Positions 1 to 8,105 are shown, counted from the first letter of the stretch. The stretch is DNA of 34,811 bases from UMGS973 sp963609975 (GCA_963609975.1 CAVDMD010000004.1:1-34811); one strand, 5' to 3'. Numbers and translations: made by a program. The notes: generated by a model from the sequence alone, not told the origin.

Positions 1-57
1 GAGGCGTATGATCTTGCAGCTTCATTCAAATGGCTTGCAGAGAGGGGATATATATGA
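1..57 (+). CDS. 3' end of an upstream gene (partial, unidentified)
   Basis: The first frame is open from base 1 and reads EAYDLAASFKWLAERGYI before a TGA at 55-57. That stop overlaps the ATG of cobT in an ATGA arrangement, which is typical of translationally coupled operon genes. The gene is therefore probably part of the same cobalamin operon, but eighteen residues are too few to name it. Candidates by context would be another corrinoid biosynthesis enzyme; I do not choose one. Confidence 0.6.
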   Translation, partial: EAYDLAASFKWLAERGYI

Positions 58-1217
58 CAGAAACAGAATTAAAAAATATAATAGAGGAAATAAAACAGGT
101 TGATGCTGATGCCATGAAGCAGGCGGAGGCAAGACTTGACACACTTGCAAAGCCGCCAGGCTCACTGGGCGTGCTGGAGGATATAGCGATTCAGCTTGCG
201 GGAATTACAGGCAGAGTTCAAAACAGCCTAAACAAAGGCGCAATTACAGTATTTGCAGCAGACAACGGAGTAACGGCAGAGGGAGTTGCCTCGGCGCCGC
301 AGTCTGTTACATACAGTCAGACAATCAACATATCAAAACATCTTACAGGAGTAGGCGCTCTTGCAGACTGTTTTGGCGCGGATATTCTGGTTACGGATGT
401 GGGTGTAAACGATGACTTCCCTGATGAGCTGCTGACACTTGACCCTGTGGTTCATGACTGTTCTGCGGGTGTATGCAGACAGAGCCTTGCAAGAAGCATT
501 GTCAACCGCAAAATAGCATACGGGACAAATAACTTTGCCGGAGGACCTGCAATGGACAGACATCAGGTTGTGATGGGAATATATATAGGGATGGAAGCTG
601 CCAAGGCGGCAGTAAACACAGGACATGATATAATCGGAGTCGGAGAGATGGGTATAGGCAATACCTCCACCGCAGCGGCGGTGCTGTCGGCGCTTACGGG
701 GCTTCCTGCCTCAAAAACAGCGGGCAGAGGCGGAGGACTTGACAGCGAAGCCCTTGCAAAGAAAAAACAGATTATAGACAGTGCGGTTAAGAGAATAACT
801 CCATATGAGGATGGCTGGGACAGGGCTTTCGAGGCATTAAGCCAGGTGGGAGGTTTTGACATAGCCGCAATGACAGGAGCATTTCTCGGAGCGGCGCTTT
901 ACGGAATCCCGGCCGTTATAGACGGATATATATCGGCTGTGGCGGCGCTTTGCGCATATATGATAAATCCGGAGGTAAAAGGATACCTGTTTGGCTCCCA
1001 CAAATCCAAAGAGCCGGGCTATATGTATGCTGCGGATACCCTTGGGATCAGACCTATGCTTGACCTTGAAATGAGGCTTGGGGAGGGCAGCGGATGTCCT
1101 TTGGCATTTCAGATAATCAGAGGCGCCTGTGCGGTTATGTGCAATATGACAACCCTTGAAGACGGCAATGTGGAGGCGGAGTATCTCAAAAAACTCGACA
1201 AAAAGGAAGATTTTTAG
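54..1217 (+). CDS. cobT: Nicotinate-nucleotide--dimethylbenzimidazole phosphoribosyltransferase
   Basis: CobT makes alpha-ribazole-5'-phosphate from a lower-ligand base and nicotinate mononucleotide, in the nucleotide-loop branch of cobalamin synthesis. The 387-residue product has the family hallmarks in order: KPPGSLG near residues 33-39, ADNGVTAEG, GEMGIGNTSTAAA near residue 200, GRGGGLD, and a C-terminal GEGSG whose glutamate (about residue 344) corresponds to the family's catalytic base. An upstream ATG at 30 is in frame, but the ATG at 54 has AGAGGGG (41-47) at the right distance and overlaps the preceding stop as ATGA, so 54 is preferred. The protein is slightly longer than the ~350 residues usual for enterobacterial CobT, as in many Clostridia. 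It heads the run cobT-cobU-cobS-cobU-like. Confidence 0.96.
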   Translation: MTETELKNIIEEIKQVDADAMKQAEARLDTLAKPPGSLGVLEDIAIQLAGITGRVQNSLNKGAITVFAADNGVTAEGVASAPQSVTYSQTINISKHLTGVGALADCFGADILVTDVGVNDDFPDELLTLDPVVHDCSAGVCRQSLARSIVNRKIAYGTNNFAGGPAMDRHQVVMGIYIGMEAAKAAVNTGHDIIGVGEMGIGNTSTAAAVLSALTGLPASKTAGRGGGLDSEALAKKKQIIDSAVKRITPYEDGWDRAFEALSQVGGFDIAAMTGAFLGAALYGIPAVIDGYISAVAALCAYMINPEVKGYLFGSHKSKEPGYMYAADTLGIRPMLDLEMRLGEGSGCPLAFQIIRGACAVMCNMTTLEDGNVEAEYLKKLDKKEDF

Positions 1218-1218
1218 C

Positions 1219-1749
1219 ATGAACATATTTATATCGGGCGGCTGCAAAAACGGCAAATCGTACTATGCGCAGGAGCTTGCAAGGCAGCTTGCAGACGAAT
1301 CGGGAAGCCCTCTTTACTATGTCGCAACCATGATTGCCCGCGATGAAGAGGACAGGGATAGAATCAGACGGCATATAGAGGACAGAGACGGATGGGGCTT
1401 TGAAACAATAGAGCAGGGCAGGAACATAAAACAGATATTTGACAGGGGATCCGAATATGGTACATTTCTTCTTGACAGCGTGACTGCGCTTTTGTCAAAT
1501 GAGATGTTTGACGGTGAGAATATCGATACAGAAGCATATCTAAAACTTTCAGAAGACCTTCTATACATTGCAGACAGAGCAGCAAATACAGTCTTTGTTT
1601 CTGACAGTATATATTCCGATGCGGAAGTCTATGAGGAATTAAGCGAAGGCTACCGCAGGGGGCTTGGCTACATAGACAGAGCGCTGGCCGGGGTATGCGA
1701 CAGGGTCATAGAGGTTTCATACGGACAGATATTTGATTACAAGAGGTAG
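1219..1749 (+). CDS. cobU: Adenosylcobinamide kinase / adenosylcobinamide-phosphate guanylyltransferase (divergent C-terminus)
   Basis: CobU phosphorylates adenosylcobinamide and then transfers GMP to give AdoCbi-GDP, the substrate of CobS. The 176-residue product starts with an intact Walker A motif, GGCKNGKS (residues 7-14). It keeps a histidine at residue 52 in RRHIEDR, the region that holds the guanylylated histidine in the family, and a strand reading FLLDSVTALLSN. The C-terminal half is unusual: the NEVGxGIVP segment of canonical CobU is replaced by SDSIYSDAEVYEEL, and the final region does not resemble the usual GLPLKLK end. The ATG at 1219 follows AAAAAGGAAGA and is one base past the cobT stop; an in-frame ATG at 1156 lies inside cobT and has no good ribosome-binding site. 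See the second CobU-like gene downstream. Confidence 0.85.
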   Translation: MNIFISGGCKNGKSYYAQELARQLADESGSPLYYVATMIARDEEDRDRIRRHIEDRDGWGFETIEQGRNIKQIFDRGSEYGTFLLDSVTALLSNEMFDGENIDTEAYLKLSEDLLYIADRAANTVFVSDSIYSDAEVYEELSEGYRRGLGYIDRALAGVCDRVIEVSYGQIFDYKR

Positions 1750-1752
1750 GAT

Positions 1753-2505
1753 ATGAATATTATCAAAGGATTTTTTATGGCATGGGGCAATTTCTGTGTT
1801 GTTCCGTGCCCCTGGAGAATATGGGACGAGGCCTGCAGGAAACAGATGCTGGCAACGCTTCCGGTGCTGGGGCTTCTGATGGGAGCACTGTGGTACGGGC
1901 TTGCCGGAGTGCTGCTATGGCTTTGTATTCCCCAAATGCTGCTTGCTGCGGTTCTGACGGTATATCCTTTTTTTGTTTCGGGCTTCATGCACCTTGACGG
2001 ATATATGGACTGCTGCGACGCGATATTTTCAAGAGCACCGCTTCAAAAGAAAAAACAGATACTCAAAGATTCAAGAGTCGGAGCCTTTGCAGTCATATGG
2101 CTGGCTGTGCTGTTTCTTTTATTATTTGCGGCAATGTGCGGCATTGCAGCATCAGGCGGAGAGCATATGGAATTTCTGATAATAACGCCTGTTATATCAA
2201 GAGCGACAGGCTCATGCTGCATACTGGCAGGCAGGAGGCTTGATGTGAGCCAGTATGAAAACCTTGAAAAAGGCGGCGCAAAGCAGATAATATTTATAGT
2301 GATATTTACGGCACTGATATCTGCAGCCTGTATAGCTGTTACAGGCATATCGGTACTTGCTCCGGCTGTATTGTGCGCAGCGGCAGGGATGCTTGCCTGC
2401 TTTCGTGCATCACGAAGCCTTGGCGGTGTCAACGGCGATATTGCAGGCTACGGTATAGTTTGGGCGGAGTGTTTTGCCGTTATAGGTGCGGCGGTTATAT
2501 TTTAG
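1753..2505 (+). CDS. cobS: Adenosylcobinamide-GDP ribazoletransferase (cobalamin synthase)
   Basis: CobS joins AdoCbi-GDP with alpha-ribazole (phosphate) to complete cobalamin, working in the membrane. The 250-residue protein has the N-terminal motif FxMAWGNFCVVPCPWRIWD and about six hydrophobic segments. The family signature is near residues 76-110: MHLDGYMDCCDA (compare DGLADTADG) followed by KDSRVGAF. The gene starts three bases after cobU, with AAGAGGTAGG as ribosome-binding site overlapping the cobU end. The product is of normal length and shows no lesion. Confidence 0.93.
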   Translation: MNIIKGFFMAWGNFCVVPCPWRIWDEACRKQMLATLPVLGLLMGALWYGLAGVLLWLCIPQMLLAAVLTVYPFFVSGFMHLDGYMDCCDAIFSRAPLQKKKQILKDSRVGAFAVIWLAVLFLLLFAAMCGIAASGGEHMEFLIITPVISRATGSCCILAGRRLDVSQYENLEKGGAKQIIFIVIFTALISAACIAVTGISVLAPAVLCAAAGMLACFRASRSLGGVNGDIAGYGIVWAECFAVIGAAVIF

Positions 2506-2517
2506 GAGGCAGACGAT

Positions 2518-2916
2518 ATGGAGCTTGTTTTCGGAGGAGCATATCAGGGCAGACTTGAATATGCAAAATCAAAATACAATTTAAGCGGTGAGGATATATT
2601 CTTTTGCTGTGATGACAGGGCCGAATTAGACCTTTCAAAGCCTGCGGTATACTGCATTGAAAAATACCTGCTTGCCTGCATCAGGGCAGGGCTTGACCCC
2701 GCAGAGGAATTTGACAATATATATGATGCGCTGGCAGACAAAATATTGATATGTACGGACATATCGCAGGGGATAGTCCCTGTGGACAGGCAGCTCAGGG
2801 CATGGAGAGAGGCAGCAGGCAGAGCTATGGTACGCATGGCAAAGGATGCGCAGTCGGTGACAAGGGTGTTTGCGGGGCTGCCGCTGACACTGAAGCAGAC
2901 TGTAAGGAATCTCTGA
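2518..2916 (+). CDS. Short CobU-like protein with degenerate P-loop
   Basis: This 132-residue protein resembles CobU but is about 50 residues shorter. Its N-terminus, LVFGGAYQGRLEYA, aligns with the CobU P-loop GGxxxGKS, but lysine is arginine and serine is leucine, so normal nucleotide binding is doubtful. Its C-terminal half keeps what the upstream CobU has lost: DISQGIVPVDRQLRAWREAAG followed by FAGLPLTLK, matching the GIVPEDxLxRxFR and GLPLxLK regions of canonical CobU. Short homologues annotated as cobinamide kinase/guanylyltransferase occur in Clostridia as far as I recall. It follows cobS after 12 bases with GGAGGCAG as ribosome-binding site and ends the operon. A complex or division of labour with the upstream CobU is inference only. 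Confidence 0.7.
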   Translation: MELVFGGAYQGRLEYAKSKYNLSGEDIFFCCDDRAELDLSKPAVYCIEKYLLACIRAGLDPAEEFDNIYDALADKILICTDISQGIVPVDRQLRAWREAAGRAMVRMAKDAQSVTRVFAGLPLTLKQTVRNL

Positions 2917-3013
2917 TAGAAATGGCTATTGCATTATCAGCATATACAATGGTCATATATTTTTTTAATAATACCTGCGATATCCATACCCGATACTTGT
3001 GGACATTATATAA

Positions 3014-3052
3014 GGCTTGGCAGCACTATCAGGTGTTAGCCAAGCCGTTTCG
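3014..3052. terminator. Hairpin between the cob operon and the convergent minus-strand operon
   Basis: GGCTTGGC (3014-3021) pairs with GCCAAGCC (3039-3046). Partial pairing continues inside the loop (GCAC against GTGT), and GTTTCGTT follows. It lies between the convergent ends of the cobU-like gene and the DUF368 gene, so it can serve both. The T-tracts are weak on both sides. Confidence 0.6.
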
Positions 3053-3057
3053 TTATC

Positions 3058-3963
3058 TTATTCCATATTCTTTACAATTGTATTGGTATGTTTTTTTACA
3101 GTTAATTTTGACAGTGCTTCAAGCCCCAGCAGTATAACAATTCCTGAAAAAAAGCCGGTTATACTGAAATCATAGAGCGAAAGTGCAGGCTTGCCTAAGG
3201 AAAGCGGCCCCATAATAATGGGAATAGCAGAGCCTGCCACCATACCTGTGATCAGAAAAATACATTGAGCTCTGAATCTTTGGAACGCACTGCGAATACC
3301 TCTTACTGTGAAAGCTGTTCCGAGAAAAACCCCTGCAGCTATGAGGGCAATGCCCGGCAGAAGTGAAAAATCCAGCTTTATAATGCGGTACAGCGCATTG
3401 ATAAGAGGAATATATATACCCATAATCAGCAGAAGTGTAGAGCCTGATATACCCGGCAGCATCATAGCTGTAATGGCAACAGCTCCCGAAAAAAGCATAT
3501 AGCCTGCCTGAAGTATGTCGGGTGAACTGAAATCTATGGCAGAAATTCCCGGAGTTGCTGTGCGTATCATCGAAAGACCTGCAACTGCCGCAAAACCCAA
3601 GGCGGTGAATATCAGATAGTGATGTCTGCCGCATATTGTTTTCCATTCGGATTTCAGTATGAACGGTATTGCAGAAACAGTAAGCCCCAGAAACAATGAA
3701 CTCATAAAGTAAATATTTCTTTCAAACAAAGCGGACAGAGCAAGCACTGCTGCCGTAATACCGATAAGCCAGCCGCAGCCCAGACGGCAAAGATATATAA
3801 ATGCTGCCTTTCTCTTTTGTTTATCTGTTGTAAACAGACTTCGAAGCGCATCAATAAGCTGCATATAGAAGCCCATAATAAATGCGACTGTACCGCCGGA
3901 AACCCCCGGCACGCTGTCGGCGAGTGCAATACAAAAGCCGCAAAACATTTGAAAAATCAGCAT
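3058..3963 (-). CDS. DUF368 membrane protein, PopT-type undecaprenyl-phosphate translocase
   Basis: The protein is 301 residues, almost wholly hydrophobic, with about eight to nine membrane spans. Near the N-terminus it carries the DUF368 signature ADSVPGVSGGTVAFIMGFY, and a second inverted copy of the motif, LPGISGSTLLLIMGIY, in the middle. DUF368 proteins (PopT) were recently identified as flippases that return undecaprenyl phosphate to the cytoplasmic face of the membrane. The start overlaps the PAP2 stop by seven bases. Having a PAP2 phosphatase directly upstream fits a two-step recycling route: dephosphorylation of undecaprenyl pyrophosphate outside, then inward flipping. The function is family knowledge plus context; no lesion is seen. 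Confidence 0.85.
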   Translation of the reverse strand: MLIFQMFCGFCIALADSVPGVSGGTVAFIMGFYMQLIDALRSLFTTDKQKRKAAFIYLCRLGCGWLIGITAAVLALSALFERNIYFMSSLFLGLTVSAIPFILKSEWKTICGRHHYLIFTALGFAAVAGLSMIRTATPGISAIDFSSPDILQAGYMLFSGAVAITAMMLPGISGSTLLLIMGIYIPLINALYRIIKLDFSLLPGIALIAAGVFLGTAFTVRGIRSAFQRFRAQCIFLITGMVAGSAIPIIMGPLSLGKPALSLYDFSITGFFSGIVILLGLEALSKLTVKKHTNTIVKNME

Positions 3964-4499
3964 TTCTTTAAAACCTTTCCGAATATAAATTTCTCAGCGA
4001 TGTATGAGCCCGCAGCCCCGCACATAATGCCTGTAAGAGCTCCTGCTGCAATATCCGACGGAAAATGAACGAACAGATAAAGCCTTGAAAATGCAATCAG
4101 TACAGCAAGAATAAGCGCAGGGGTTTTAAATCTGCTGTCTTGCATGAACAGCACCGAGGCGGCAGCAAAGGAAGATGCCGTATGTCCGGACGGAAAAGAG
4201 AAATCCGCAGGACGGGCAATCAGAAGCTGCACTGTCGTATCAATATCGCAGGGACGTATACGGGCAACCAGAGGTTTTAAAATGCCGTTGCAGAGTATCA
4301 CATCAAGAATAAGCGCGATTATAACGGCGATTCCTATTTTGCGGGTGCGGGGGAATATCGCCAGTACAATCCCCGCAATTATCCATATCATACCGCCGTT
4401 TCCCAGCAGGCTGATATATGGCATCAGCAAATCGCCTGCAGGTGTGTGCAGAGTCTGAATCCAGTTGAGTATATCCCAGTCAAGAGTCATTTGAATCAT
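3957..4499 (-). CDS. PAP2-family phosphatase, probable undecaprenyl-pyrophosphatase type
   Basis: This 180-residue protein has about five membrane segments and all three PAP2 (acid phosphatase/vanadium haloperoxidase) motifs: KPLVARIRP (about 84-92), PSGHTASS (about 112-119) and SRLYLFVHFPSD (about 148-159). The histidines of motifs 2 and 3 are the expected nucleophile and acid/base. Members of this size include BcrC-like undecaprenyl-pyrophosphatases and PgpB-like lipid phosphatases. The neighbouring DUF368 translocase favours the former, but substrate cannot be read from sequence. It overlaps the upstream phospholipase-like gene by four bases and the DUF368 gene by seven. Confidence 0.88.
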   Translation of the reverse strand: MIQMTLDWDILNWIQTLHTPAGDLLMPYISLLGNGGMIWIIAGIVLAIFPRTRKIGIAVIIALILDVILCNGILKPLVARIRPCDIDTTVQLLIARPADFSFPSGHTASSFAAASVLFMQDSRFKTPALILAVLIAFSRLYLFVHFPSDIAAGALTGIMCGAAGSYIAEKFIFGKVLKKC

Positions 4500-5068
4500 A
4501 TCCTTTCTGTCTTGTCTGCGCAGATACTGCTGCGGACAATATTGTAAAAAAGTGTGCTGCAGATATGTACTATAAATCTGCTGTCAACCTGTATGTCTGC
4601 AGCCTTTTTCATATGAAGTGTATGCATTCTGTCAAGATATGCAGTGAAATCCGCTATATACGGGACAGGAGCTTGAATCCCTGATGATATTTCGGAAACA
4701 ATCACATAATGCAGCCGGTGCTCGTAACTGACGTGCTTTGGCAGATTTCCGCAAAAGGAAGCCGTATGAGGCCATGTGAAGGAGTCTGCAATATAGTGCA
4801 TCAGTGTGCCTGCCGTAAAGAAATCGCCTGCCGACCAGCGCTCCTTTCCTTTCAGCTTTTCTATACATCTGAGTATCAGCAGTGCGGTGTTTCCCTGATT
4901 GTGACCGCCAAGTCTGCGGCTGTTTTTAAATCCTCTCAGGTAGGTTGCATAATTGAAATCGGGCTCCACAGAGCCGATTAAAAAAGCGGCTCTGTTTACG
5001 GGACTGTCATTGTTTATATAGAAGTGCCACAGATATTTTCCGAGAGCAAGATGATCCTTTGTACGCAT
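4496..5068 (-). CDS. Zinc-dependent phospholipase C-like protein
   Basis: The 190-residue product has an N-terminal H-L-A-L-GKYLW, then FLIGSVEPDFN and GTLMHYIADSFTWPH, with further histidines at RLGGHNQGN and SYEHRLHY. This spacing of H/D/W residues is what zinc-dependent phospholipase C/S1-P1-like proteins use for their metal site. Unlike secreted phospholipase C there is no signal peptide, so it may act inside the cell or on an unknown substrate. An in-frame start 11 codons upstream exists, but AGGAGG (5076-5081, minus) seven bases before the ATG at 5068 decides the start; that ribosome-binding site overlaps the end of the upstream gene. It is the second gene of the zinc-ribbon/PLC/PAP2/DUF368 operon. 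Confidence 0.7.
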   Translation of the reverse strand: MRTKDHLALGKYLWHFYINNDSPVNRAAFLIGSVEPDFNYATYLRGFKNSRRLGGHNQGNTALLILRCIEKLKGKERWSAGDFFTAGTLMHYIADSFTWPHTASFCGNLPKHVSYEHRLHYVIVSEISSGIQAPVPYIADFTAYLDRMHTLHMKKAADIQVDSRFIVHICSTLFYNIVRSSICADKTERI

Positions 5069-5072
5069 AGCA

Positions 5073-5714
5073 TTACCTCCTGAAAGTCTGATCAATATCA
5101 TCTGTCAGCCTCTGACCGCAGGAGCCGCAGTAAATATCCGAAGTGTTCGCGCTGCAGCCGCAGGAGGGACATTCAGCGGCAAGCTGCGCGCCGCACTCGC
5201 TGCAGTAGCTGTATCTGCGCTGCCAGCTTCTGCACTGAGGGCATCTGATGCGGATAAACTCGCGTACAAGGAGAAATGCTGCTACAGTAACCAGATTGCC
5301 GGCAAGCCCTGCTATAAACCACGGCAGACTGTGCATTTTTGCTTTTGCAGCCGCCTGGTACAGCCATAAGGCTATAAGCAGCCAGTAGGAAGCAGCCAGA
5401 AGCACGCATATGAGACCGTCAGCGGCAAGCACTGCCTTGGCTCCGGTTCCGACAGGCGTAAGCTGTTTTTCAAGCAGGTCCCAGTCGGATTCACGGGCTT
5501 CATAAACCTTTGCATCTCCGGTTTCATTTTGTATCTGACGGGTCGAAGCCAGCTCGTTGTTATGATACAGTGAAGCGGCCTCTTTTATCTGCACCTGAAG
5601 TGAAAGAAAGGCTGCAAGGCTGCCGGCAATTACAAGCAGGACAGCCGCAACTATATAAATACGGGCGGCTTTTTTGAAATTAATACTTAAAATTTTTTCT
5701 TTTGAAATATTCAT
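5073..5714 (-). CDS. Membrane protein with C-terminal double zinc ribbon, unknown function
   Basis: The product is 213 residues. A membrane segment lies near residues 18-38, a polar extracytoplasmic stretch follows (about 40-90), then two more membrane segments (about 95-150). The C-terminal tail holds four CxxC knuckles (CPQC, CSEC, CPSC, CGSC with an extra CGC) that form a typical double zinc ribbon. The tail would face the cytoplasm. Zinc-ribbon membrane proteins of this kind are common in Clostridia but mostly uncharacterised, and I cannot name the family. The ribosome-binding site AAGGAGG precedes the ATG. It is the first gene of a four-gene minus-strand operon with the lipid phosphatase and translocase. 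Confidence 0.75.
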   Translation of the reverse strand: MNISKEKILSINFKKAARIYIVAAVLLVIAGSLAAFLSLQVQIKEAASLYHNNELASTRQIQNETGDAKVYEARESDWDLLEKQLTPVGTGAKAVLAADGLICVLLAASYWLLIALWLYQAAAKAKMHSLPWFIAGLAGNLVTVAAFLLVREFIRIRCPQCRSWQRRYSYCSECGAQLAAECPSCGCSANTSDIYCGSCGQRLTDDIDQTFRR

Positions 5715-5798
5715 ATTTAATCCTCCTTTTGATTTGACAGGATTATTGTAGGATAACGATTTAAACCTGTTATATAATGCGGATAAACAGAATATAAA

Positions 5799-6023
5799 CT
5801 AGTTGCTGCTCTTTTTTGACCTCCGCCTGATATCGCAGACTGTCTTTGTGCAAAGCCCCGCAGAGAGCATACAGAACATTGCAAACAGCTTCCGGGATAT
5901 AGGGTTTACGAGAAAACCCATCATGGGATTGTAAAAATCCAGAACAAGCAGGATTAAAAATGCCAGAGAGAGTATAAGTGTGGTATGCACCAGTACAAGT
6001 AAAAGTAAATTTTTGATTTTCAT
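5799..6023 (-). CDS. Small two-span membrane protein, unknown
   Basis: A 74-residue protein with two hydrophobic helices (about residues 4-30 and 45-65) and a basic C-terminal tail rich in R, K and S. A GTG seven codons upstream is also open, but the ATG at 6023 has GGAGCG eight bases before it, overlapping the stop of the glycosidase gene four bases upstream; this favours 6023 and a shared transcript. I do not recognise the family. It is the last gene of the GT2-GtrA/glycosidase operon. Confidence 0.6.
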   Translation of the reverse strand: MKIKNLLLLVLVHTTLILSLAFLILLVLDFYNPMMGFLVNPISRKLFAMFCMLSAGLCTKTVCDIRRRSKKSSN

Positions 6024-6027
6024 ATTA

Positions 6028-7029
6028 TCAACGCTCCGTTTCACAAATAAATATACCGTCAGTAATATCCTTGTTTGGTCTGTAAGGATGACTTATAATA
6101 CTGCCGCCTTTTGTCATAAACGAACAGTGTCCGCCGTCAAGATTGTAGGCGGATTTGCAGCCGAGATCCTCAAACAGCTGTGAAAGCTCTGTAAGAAACA
6201 TACCCCTTGAATAGCCCTCCTGCCTGCCGTCTACAATGACAAGGCAGTAATGTCCCGGCTCGTAGTAGCCCAGTGCTGTACGCGGGTGGCTTTGTGTTAT
6301 GTAATCCCATGTTATGAAATCACTTTTTGCCCGGCCTTTTTCATCTAACAGACTCGGGCCGAATACCCAGCTCTGCCATGCTCCGTTTTTTATTGCTTCA
6401 GAAGGTCTGAAAACGTCGGGGGATTCTATTTTGATTGTTCCGTCTTTGTACAGGACGCATATTTCCTCTGTAGTCGGTCTGCTTCTGTAGAATCTGCCGT
6501 TCCTTATAATTGTGCCGCTGTACTGATGGCGTCTGTTGCTGTAGGAGTCGCCGTTTATGCCCAGCACGGATTTCATTCGCTTTGACATAGAGGCAATTCC
6601 CTCACTGTAGCCTATACCGTAGGTATCCTCTGCAAAGGCTGTCTGTATGCAGGAAATATCACTTATATAGATGTCGGCAACGGTATAGGCAATTCGTGAA
6701 CCGTATTTTTTGTGCTTGCCGTTGGCAGTTTTATCAATGATCCCGCTGTCATAGCTGTTTTTTGTAATAGTGACTGATATATCGGGACTTTTGTATTCAG
6801 TATCTGTTGAAATTACCGTATTTGAAAAATGAGATGCAAATTTTGTTTTCCATGGCCTGTAACTTTCAGTGTCCCGGCTTACCTGACCGGAAGCTGCAAG
6901 AGGCATTTTTGATTTATATGAAAAATAGTAGTCTGCGCCGACCACCAGACCTGCTGCAAATAAATCGGCAACAAGGCATAAGATAATTACTATGACAGCG
7001 GGAAGTCTTTTCTTTTCTATCATTTTCAT
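6028..7029 (-). CDS. Phosphodiester glycosidase (NAGPA/DUF2233 family), exported
   Basis: The 333-residue protein has a basic N-terminus and a membrane anchor/signal (about 9-30). An extracytoplasmic NAGPA domain follows (about 120-333), with GINGDSYS, SHPRTALGY, IVDGRQEGYSRGMFLTEL and the signature NLDGGHCS near residue 297. NAGPA is named for the human enzyme that removes GlcNAc from GlcNAc-1-phosphodiester mannose; bacterial members are thought to trim sugars linked by phosphodiester in surface polymers. Its ATG overlaps the stop of the upstream GT2-GtrA gene (ATGA). With that neighbour, the pair looks like installation and removal, or remodelling, of a phosphate-linked sugar on the cell surface. 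The substrate is unknown. Confidence 0.85.
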   Translation of the reverse strand: MKMIEKKRLPAVIVIILCLVADLFAAGLVVGADYYFSYKSKMPLAASGQVSRDTESYRPWKTKFASHFSNTVISTDTEYKSPDISVTITKNSYDSGIIDKTANGKHKKYGSRIAYTVADIYISDISCIQTAFAEDTYGIGYSEGIASMSKRMKSVLGINGDSYSNRRHQYSGTIIRNGRFYRSRPTTEEICVLYKDGTIKIESPDVFRPSEAIKNGAWQSWVFGPSLLDEKGRAKSDFITWDYITQSHPRTALGYYEPGHYCLVIVDGRQEGYSRGMFLTELSQLFEDLGCKSAYNLDGGHCSFMTKGGSIISHPYRPNKDITDGIFICETER

Positions 7030-8105
7030 ATTGTTTCAAGTTCCTTTCTCTGCCGGGCGGAAGGCTTGCGGTATATTACCATGGCCTGTACAAGAAAGCT
7101 GCTGACAAACAGAATTATCTCGGTGAATACTTTTGATATATATGGAGAAAGACCTGTTATGGCTGTAAAGAACGAAAGCACCAGTGTGTTTGCGGCAAGT
7201 ATCCCTGCAGCCAGCAGCGCATATTGGGGCAGGGTTTTCGTGACCGGTCTTTTGTCGCAGAAAACAGCCTTGGAGTTAAGGGTGTAATTGAAAGCTGCAC
7301 TGCATATTCGCGCTGCGATGTTGCTTACTGCGATAAAACCTGCAGGCAGTACAAACGAAAACAGCATAAACAGCAGATAATCTGCCATAAAACTTAGGAA
7401 TGATGCCATGGCAAATCTGATAAAGTTTTTGTATATTCTAAAAGAATCTTTAATTGTGCTGAAATGCGAGCAGGAGTTTTTGCCGTCGTGATATATTGTG
7501 GCAATAGGAACTTCAACCACTGGGATCCGGTGGTCAGCGCAGTAGAGCAGTACATTCATCTCATATTCGTATCTGGTGCCCGGTACTGCGCACAGCCCGT
7601 CAAGGAGACTGCGGTCAAAGCCGCGAAGTCCTGTCTGCGTGTCGGAAATATCAGTGTGGGAAACTGCATAAAAAACAGCGCGGGTTATTTTGTTCCCCGC
7701 TCTTGAACGCAGAGGAACATTTTTTTCAAAATTTCTTACGCCGAGAACCATAGCGCCGGGGTTTTCCCATGATTTTTTCACCACATTTTCCATATCTCCG
7801 GGAAGATGCTGACCGTCTGCATCAATTGTGACAATGCACTGTATGTCAGGCATATTCTCTGATATGTGCTGCATCGCTGTTTTAAGAGCGGCACCCTTGC
7901 CCTGATTATGCCTGTGATGGAGAAGCACTGAATTTGATGTTTTGACAAATGTATTGAAAAATGAACTTCCGCTGCCGTCATCGACGATTATGATGCGATA
8001 GCCGCTGTCATGCAGAACCCTGCTAAGTTCCACCAGCTCATATGATGGCTTGTATGCCGGAATTATTACAGCTGTTTTGTGTTTTTTGTCGATACTAATA
8101 TTCAA
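7026..8105 (-). CDS. Glycosyltransferase family 2 fused to GtrA-like membrane domain
   Basis: With a TTG start at 8105 the product has 359 residues. The N-terminal GT2 domain (about 10-225) shows VIIPAYKP, IIVDDGSG, NQGKGAALKTAM, the metal-binding TIDADGQH, and QTGLRGF; it resembles dolichol/polyprenyl-phosphate sugar synthases. The C-terminal ~120 residues form four membrane helices of the GtrA type (FIRFAMASFLSFMADYLLF onward). GtrA proteins are thought to flip polyprenyl-phosphate-linked glucose, so the fusion would make and flip a lipid-linked sugar. The frame stays open 26 codons further upstream. AAGGAGG (8114-8120, minus) lies eight bases before the TTG and no other start is so well placed. 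Confidence 0.88.
   Translation of the reverse strand: MNISIDKKHKTAVIIPAYKPSYELVELSRVLHDSGYRIIIVDDGSGSSFFNTFVKTSNSVLLHHRHNQGKGAALKTAMQHISENMPDIQCIVTIDADGQHLPGDMENVVKKSWENPGAMVLGVRNFEKNVPLRSRAGNKITRAVFYAVSHTDISDTQTGLRGFDRSLLDGLCAVPGTRYEYEMNVLLYCADHRIPVVEVPIATIYHDGKNSCSHFSTIKDSFRIYKNFIRFAMASFLSFMADYLLFMLFSFVLPAGFIAVSNIAARICSAAFNYTLNSKAVFCDKRPVTKTLPQYALLAAGILAANTLVLSFFTAITGLSPYISKVFTEIILFVSSFLVQAMVIYRKPSARQRKELETI

Noticed and set aside
333..1256. Minus-strand open frames opposite cobT (97, 99 and 139 codons)
   Set aside because: They are shadows of cobT, without ribosome-binding sites or recognisable domains.
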